Shown one piece after another: positions 19,204 through 23,397 of a stretch of 23,397 bases of DNA. This stretch comes from Chara braunii (Eukaryota; Streptophyta; Charophyceae; Charales; Characeae), in assembly GCA_003427395.1 (NCBI GenBank), contig BFEA01000878.1, forward strand, positions 128,763-152,159. Reading direction: 5' to 3'. Position numbers and translations under genes: made by a program. The notes beneath the pieces are model-generated. The model was not told where the DNA came from. It saw only the letters and a program-made list of their open reading frames with translations, and made no database searches. How positions within the stretch are numbered: the first letter of the stretch is position 1; the number at the start of each line of letters is the position of its first letter.

Positions 19204-19614
19204 ATGACACATAAGGGTCGTGGGACCGGAGCTGGTAGAGGAAGAGGCGACAAACAGGGGAAGGCGCCTGAGAGGCCTGTGGATTTGACCAAAGAAAGAG
19301 AGGAGTGGAAAGAAGATGATGAAGGACTAAAAGAAAATGACGAAGGATTGAGGGCAATGAGGTATCAGGAGGAAAGACGCATGCATACCCCAGACCCTGA
19401 TGAGATGGCTTATTATTCATATAAGTACGCGAGGCGCTACGGAGAATCTACACCACGCTTCGAGCTGCCTAGTCGTCCGCATCATAGCCCTTACCCACTG
19501 TCTCAAGAGAGGCAGCTGGCCGTCCTTCCACTACCTCACCAACAAGGGCCCCGTGAGATACCTCGCGTACCTAACCCTCCTGTGATTTCGCAGTCTGCGT
19601 CTTATGTCAAATAG
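19204..19614 (+). CDS. RG-rich leader ORF of element B, unknown
   Basis: A 136-residue intact ORF beginning 200 bp after the primer-binding site, the first long ATG frame of the presumed element transcript. The N-terminus is Arg/Gly-rich (GRGTGAGRGRG, about residues 5-15), typical of RNA-binding tails. Residues about 30-60 are acidic and charged (KEREEWKEDDEGLKENDEGL), likely helical. The C-terminal half is Pro/His/Gln-rich. No signal peptide or membrane segment. I recognise no family. It could be a separate protein or the N-terminal exon of a larger product. Between it and the next ORF are tataaaaag and tatataaag words, possible internal promoter elements but weak. Being intact while its neighbours are broken may be chance, given its length. 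Confidence 0.45.
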   Translation: MTHKGRGTGAGRGRGDKQGKAPERPVDLTKEREEWKEDDEGLKENDEGLRAMRYQEERRMHTPDPDEMAYYSYKYARRYGESTPRFELPSRPHHSPYPLSQERQLAVLPLPHQQGPREIPRVPNPPVISQSASYVK

Positions 19615-19793
19615 AGATCTGTGGGTTGATATCTTGCTTGCTGTATAAAAAGATTATATAAAGGAAGAAAAGGGTTGGAGAAGGTGGCGGAATAAAAAAA
19701 TCGGATCCTAGGGTCAAAAGTTGCTAGCTAAATAAAGAGGGGTGTGGGCTGGTTTGTGTTATGTGGTAGGTGGAATATATCGACGAAAGGAAG

Positions 19794-20502
19794 ATGGCTT
19801 TTGCCCGATATCAAATCACGATCAGAGAGCCCGTGTAAATGAGGCGTGGCCTTATGATGAATCTTCTCAGTCGCCACGAAGAGAATGAAGAGACAGGGTA
19901 TTGTTGGGGGATTTCTGTAGAGGAACAAACTGTCATTTGGATCGAGTCTGGATGGGTTAGAGGCGAAAATCGCGCAGCAGAAAGGGTTACCTTGTATCTT
20001 TCTTCGAATAAATTGCAAACTATCATAATAAATTTAGTCTTAGGAATTGATCGATCTCTTTCCAGACTATTATGGATAGCAGAATCCGCGCTCGAGTCTA
20101 GGAGAAGAGATGCAAGTTTGAATGGGTTTGAAGGAATGATAAGAACTGTGAAGGTAAGAAAGGCTAACGATTTTCTTCCGCCAGCAGCGTATCTAAGAGG
20201 AACCCTTCCTATGTTCATCGTAGATGCAACCTTCGGAAGGAGGACCCGAGTGGAAAGGGCTGCGGAAGCCGCAATGGCAATACCTGAGAGAGAATATCAC
20301 GCATCTACCCCCTCTGCTGGTATACTATATATACCTAGAGATAGGGCACTTGATTGAAGGAAGGGATCCTCAAAACGTACTATCAAGGGTCGACTCATAT
20401 GCACGTCAACACGATTGGGGAGATAGGTATATCTACTTGGACGAACTGAAGCAGAGGATTTTCGATCAAATGGGAAGGGCTGCTCAAGGGAGACTGAGAT
20501 AG
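19794..20502 (+). pseudogene. accessory gene, tandem copy 1 (broken)
   Basis: A gene of about 235 codons I do not recognise, homologous to the next one. I start it at 19794 because that ATG opens MAFA, matching MWFA in copy 2. It has an in-frame TAA at 19836-19838 and a +1 shift at the C run 20308-20312; the frame on the far side carries on the similarity to the TAG at 20500. Landmarks shared with copy 2, in order: WIESGW, VTLYL, a DLAIG/NLVLG-like block followed by SRLLWIA, a TLPMFIVDATF segment, VERA, YxxYLE and RDPQNVL. No zinc finger, protease or polymerase motif, and no obvious signal peptide. It lies between the leader ORF and gag, the position where Tat/Ogre-type elements of plants carry an extra ORF1 of unknown function. 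Whether it is homologous to that ORF I cannot tell. Confidence 0.6.
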
Positions 20503-20542
20503 AAAATTGTTAAGAAATGGAGAAATTGAGCAGTTACTAAGA

Positions 20543-20561
20543 AAAGAAAGGTCCTTTCTTT
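20543..20561 (+). other. 19-nt palindrome between the tandem genes
   Basis: aaagaaagg-t-cctttcttt, perfect 9-bp arms around one base. The right arm begins a pyrimidine-rich stretch ending ttgtaacag, which would also serve as a 3' splice site just before copy 2. Both roles are speculative. Confidence 0.5.
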
Positions 20562-20597
20562 GGCTGTTGTAACAGGTACCCCAGGATGACTCTTTTA

Positions 20598-21278
20598 ATG
20601 TGGTTCGCTGATCGGAGCTTCCTGATCAACCTGCTTGAGCCAAAGGAAGGAGGAGTCAAAATGACACTGCCGAAGAGGACAATAAATATGGATGAGGAAA
20701 TGGATTCATGGTGCGGGATACCGATAGGACAAGAAGCCTTCCTTTGGATAGAAACTGGGTGGACCACAATGGAAAGACAAACAATAGTGAAAGTGACCCT
20801 TTATCTACCAACCCTTCTCTGGAGGGCACACGCGATCGATCTTGCGATAGGAGAAAACCGCCCCGTCTCTAAGTACGTGTTGATAGCCGGAATGACCCTT
20901 GACGAGTTTTCAAGGAGGATGTATTGGGGAGAAAAAAAAAAGGTTATAAAATCAATCGAAGCGAAGTGAACCGCTAAATTCGTGTATCCAACGAGGTACA
21001 TTAAAGCCACGCTTCTGAGTTTTATAATTGATGAAGCATTTTGGGGGATTGAGAATGTAGAACGAGCAGTACTCACGGCCCGATCGGTTCCAGAGATGGG
21101 CTTCGAATTTGAGGCATCGGAAGTTGTTTACTGTCTATACTTAGAGATGAGACAAAAACTAAAGAATAGGGATTTCTATAACGTACTATGCGTGGTAAAC
21201 ACGTACCTATGCATCTATCGTTTGGAAGACCTTTCGACCTACTGGCGCAATCTCTGCCGGGAAGCACGTATCGAATAA
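20598..21278 (+). pseudogene. accessory gene, tandem copy 2 (one stop)
   Basis: About 226 codons from ATG 20598 (MWFA) to TAA 21276, in one frame, interrupted only by TGA at 20967-20969. An upstream in-frame ATG at 20586 exists, but the match to copy 1 favours 20598. Shared landmarks: WIETGW, VTLYL, DLAIGENRPVSKYVLIAG (aligned with a SRLLWIA block in copy 1), TLLSFIIDEAF, VERA, YCLYLE and RDFYNVL. Protein similarity to copy 1 is moderate and the DNA differs widely, so the duplication is old and protein sequence seems to have been conserved before decay. The two copies are about 95 bp apart on the same strand. No family recognised; a capsid, movement or RNA-binding role would be a guess. The single stop could be a recent C-to-T change of CGA. 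Confidence 0.62.
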
Positions 21279-21653
21279 TTTATTGATGACATCCCTTCTT
21301 TATTTGGTATGGTTAGAAGCTTTTGGCACGGGGACTGGGTGCTCCTAGAAGAGATACTCGGTTGAGAGAAAAAGGGGTATGAAAAGTCATATAGGGTAAG
21401 AACAAGTGACAAGAGTAAAAGATACGTCAAAATAGTGACGAAGAGGGTGAATCAATGGTCGTTTTGTGTGTTTTAATAGGGTCTACAGTCTAGCAAGAAC
21501 CAAGAAAGAAAAGGGGAAAAAATGGGCGATCCCAACGCCAACGGAGGGCCGCCAATCACCGCGGTGAAAATCGTCAAGTTACTAAAGAAAAGAACGATAA
21601 AGAGATCTAACCCACCAAGGATATAGGGTCACTCATTGGTTAGAACTACTTGA
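21279..21653 (+). other. degenerate 5' end of gag
   Basis: No intact ORF. An ATG at 21521 opens a 34-codon frame (MGDPNANGGPP...) ending in TAG, and a different frame carries a short gag-like stretch (HWLELLEQIFNQLTPTEKFAQF, about 21633-21700). This suggests the N-terminal part of gag survives in pieces split by frameshifts. Confidence 0.4.
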
Positions 21654-23132
21654 GCAAATCTTCAACCAATTGACACCAACCGAGAAGTTCGCCCAGTTTT
21701 CGAGTATGTATGGTGGGAATGTACCTCTTACGTGGAAGAGGTAGTGAGAAAATCGAACAATGATTGGGCTGAGTTTAAAAGGGGTATGCAAAAGACGTTT
21801 AAGCTGGGAGATGGCCTGCTCACAATTGACCATCTCTATAACATGAATAAAGATGACTTCACCACGATCAGGGCATTCACCAACACGTTTGAAAAGACAG
21901 CCGAGAGGGTCCCTGAACTGTCTGAAGAAATGCAGTGCGTTATATTCCTAGGGAAGTTCTCTGGGTATGAGGCGATGGAACTAACCCGAGGGGGAGCTGC
22001 CGGGATAAGGACAACCTGGGAAACCATAAAGAGAAACATTGTGGCGGGAGACATGGACCAAGTGTTCTATCACCAAATCAAGGTCGAACGAAAGAAAACA
22101 AAGGCAGTGGGGACGATGCAAGGAACGGATAGTGTACTAGGAGGAGTGTTGAGCAATATGGCAAATGAGATAAAGGAGATTAGGGAAAGAGTGACACCAT
22201 CGAAAGTGTTAACAGTGACAAAGCAATCGGGGAAGAGAAGAAAGAAAGAGGAAGATGGGGAGGAAGAGGCAGAAGATGGAGGACCAGAAGGAAAGAGCAA
22301 ACTGACCAAGTGTCAGAGGAAGGCTAAAAATATCGCTATCGGAGGACAAGGCTCGGGAAAAGGACAAGTGACTTAACAAGCGATAGTCCAGTATGGACAG
22401 GAGCCGTCAACGAGCACAACACAGTATGGTCAATGGCCCGTAGGTCCGCCTATGGGAGCATGGCCTGGGTACTTCCGGATAGGGCCATGGCCTACGCAAG
22501 GTTCATACCCCATGTTACCCCAGAATCAGAATTTGGGAGGGGACCAAAATACGGGACAACTTTAACTAACAGGGCAGAACCAAGCGGGATTTAGTCGCCA
22601 AGGTGGCCAAAACCAAAACAGGTCCCAAGGACAAGGACAAGGACAAGGACGTGGAAGAGGTAGGAATGGTGGTAGAAATCAGGGGTCAGGGGAATGAGGA
22701 GCAGGAAATAGAGGAGGTGGAAACCAAGGTAGGAGCTGGGGGCAGCCCCAAGGGGGTGCAAATCCAGTCGGGCAGGAATACCAGCAAGGGTATGGTCGTG
22801 GATACGACCAAAGCTATGGAAGAGGGTATAGTAGAGGAAACGGACAATGAAACGGACAAGGATATGGCAGGGGATAGATTGATTACAGTGAATGCGTATG
22901 TACCCACTGCACGATCAAAGGGCACACGGTAAAACGATGTCATGTTAGGAAGCTTGACGAGCGTGAAGGGCTCATAACATCAAACATGGAAGGCGAGGTG
23001 TTTGACCAAAATGGTAGGGTGATTGATCCTGAGATTCCAGGGGGCACGAAGGAAGAGACTCTTTGTGTGGCCGCGCTTGGTCCAACGCACCAGGGATGTT
23101 CCGAATTTGGCAGGAAAGGGAAGAACCAGTAG
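21654..23132 (+). pseudogene. gag: retrotransposon gag, broken
   Basis: One frame carries a gag core, a Q/R/G-rich linker and a zinc knuckle, interrupted by stops at 22374, 22563, 22695, 22848 and 22875. The core (about 21741-22070) fits the retrotransposon gag fold: NDWAEFKRGMQKTF, then FTNTFEKTAERVPELSEEMQ, then IFLGKFSGYEAMEL. A basic/acidic stretch (KRRKKEEDGEEEAEDGG) follows, then GQGQGQGRGRGR-type repeats, then CTHCTIKGHTVKRC (22899-22940), an exact CX2CX4HX4C nucleocapsid knuckle. After it, SNMEGEVF..PGGTKEE is a tail I associate with charophyte gag. The longest unbroken part begins with GTG at 21732, not a real start; in-frame ATG first appears at 21786. Gag would package the element RNA in cytoplasmic particles. 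The product here is almost certainly not made whole. Confidence 0.82.
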
Positions 23133-23296
23133 TGCAGGTGGAATACATAACTAACATGGAAGAGAAAGTGAATAGGATGGGGATTGGAGAAGACAAGGGA
23201 AACGTGCCGCTGGTGGAAGAAGAAACAGAGGAGGAAGACGTTAGGGCTAACGTCAGCGTTGTCGAGCGGGGATCCCCGGGGGCAAAGTCGGTGTGA
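23063..23296 (+). pseudogene. continuation of the gag polyprotein in another frame
   Basis: A frame starting before the gag frame ends at 23130 carries the natural continuation: FRIWQEREEPVVQVEYITNM and an acidic run EEETEEEDV. This implies a shift near 23100-23125. It stops at 23294. No protease motif (D-T/S-G) is visible before the window ends. Confidence 0.45.
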
Positions 23297-23397
23297 GGCT
23301 GCGGCCCCTGGACCCCCGCCGCGGGGGCCATCCAACCCCGCCACCGCCGGATGACCTCCGCCGCCGCCCAGCCCCGGGTACCCCGCCGCCTAACCCC
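23237..23397 (+). other. hairpin and very GC-rich end
   Basis: gacgttag-gg-ctaacgtc (23237-23254) is a perfect 8-bp hairpin, and cggggatccccg (23267-23278) a perfect palindrome. From about 23275 the DNA turns strongly GC-rich and in one frame reads Pro/Arg-rich (PPPPDDLRRRPAPGTPPP), unlike the A-rich gag region. It may be a proline-rich spacer of the polyprotein, an insertion, or different DNA. Confidence 0.45.

Noticed and set aside
21732-21734. GTG as the start of gag
   Set aside because: Eukaryotic genes start with ATG; the frame is open upstream to 21654 and the N-terminus is simply degenerate.
22374-22877. Stop-codon reassignment to Gln
   Set aside because: TGA stops occur as well as TAA and TAG, and the genes also carry a frameshift, so decay explains the pattern better.
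23266-23380. Cloning-vector polylinker (BamHI, SmaI and KpnI-like sites)
   Set aside because: The sites are separated by GC-rich text that does not match a polylinker, and the region fits a proline-rich reading frame.

Overview
The window looks like nuclear intergenic DNA from a eukaryote of the green lineage: no operons, long gene-free stretches, several (ATT)n and one (GA)n microsatellite, a short run of the plant-type telomere heptamer CCCTAAA, and LTR retrotransposon remains whose primer-binding sites fit plant tRNA-Asp. The gag zinc-knuckle region reminds me of gag proteins predicted in charophyte algae such as Chara, but that is memory, not a search, and I would not name the organism. 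I see no convincing host gene. Everything that looks like real coding sequence lies on the + strand between about 19.2 and 23.4 kb and belongs to a decayed LTR element.

Layout. Element A: the window opens inside an LTR (1-1938), followed by a perfect tRNA-Asp primer-binding site (1941-1959). About 8 kb without recognisable genes follows (1960-10127), holding a small hairpin array (3943-4097), a diverged duplication of about 740 bp (7.04-8.11 kb), a (GA)29 tract and CTG-rich DNA. At 10128 a 61-bp motif begins, then a 1.5-kb array of about 22 stem-loops (10400-11890), then a second direct copy of the LTR core (12144-13015) that stops abruptly. This reads as a very long (about 4 kb) LTR, a non-coding interior and a truncated second LTR, the layout of a large non-autonomous retrotransposon derivative. 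From 13016 to about 15850 lies repeat-rich DNA with three ATT microsatellites, a 20-bp tandem array and small hairpin repeats.

Element B starts near 16.1 kb with the same 61-bp motif (about 85% identical), then an unrelated-looking hairpin array (five units of about 162 bp), an LTR core with a conserved hairpin, a (TA)n tract, an R/U5-like segment homologous to that of element A, and a tRNA-Asp primer-binding site with one mismatch (18986-19004). Its internal region carries an RG-rich leader ORF (19204-19614), two tandem diverged copies of an unrecognised gene of about 230 codons (19794-20502 and 20598-21278) and a broken gag (about 21654-23132) with a retrotransposon-gag core, a Q/R/G-rich tail and a CCHC zinc knuckle. 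The window ends before any protease or reverse transcriptase.

The most unusual signal is the stem-loop arrays. In the largest, a seven-base loop (ATAAGTT) is nearly invariant while the flanking stems differ from unit to unit and stay complementary. Smaller sets with the same logic (fixed loop or spacer, changing but paired arms) occur at 3943-4097, 14113-14180 and 14580-14815. A second large array sits at the same place in element B. Either the folded form matters or a mutational process keeps restoring palindromes.
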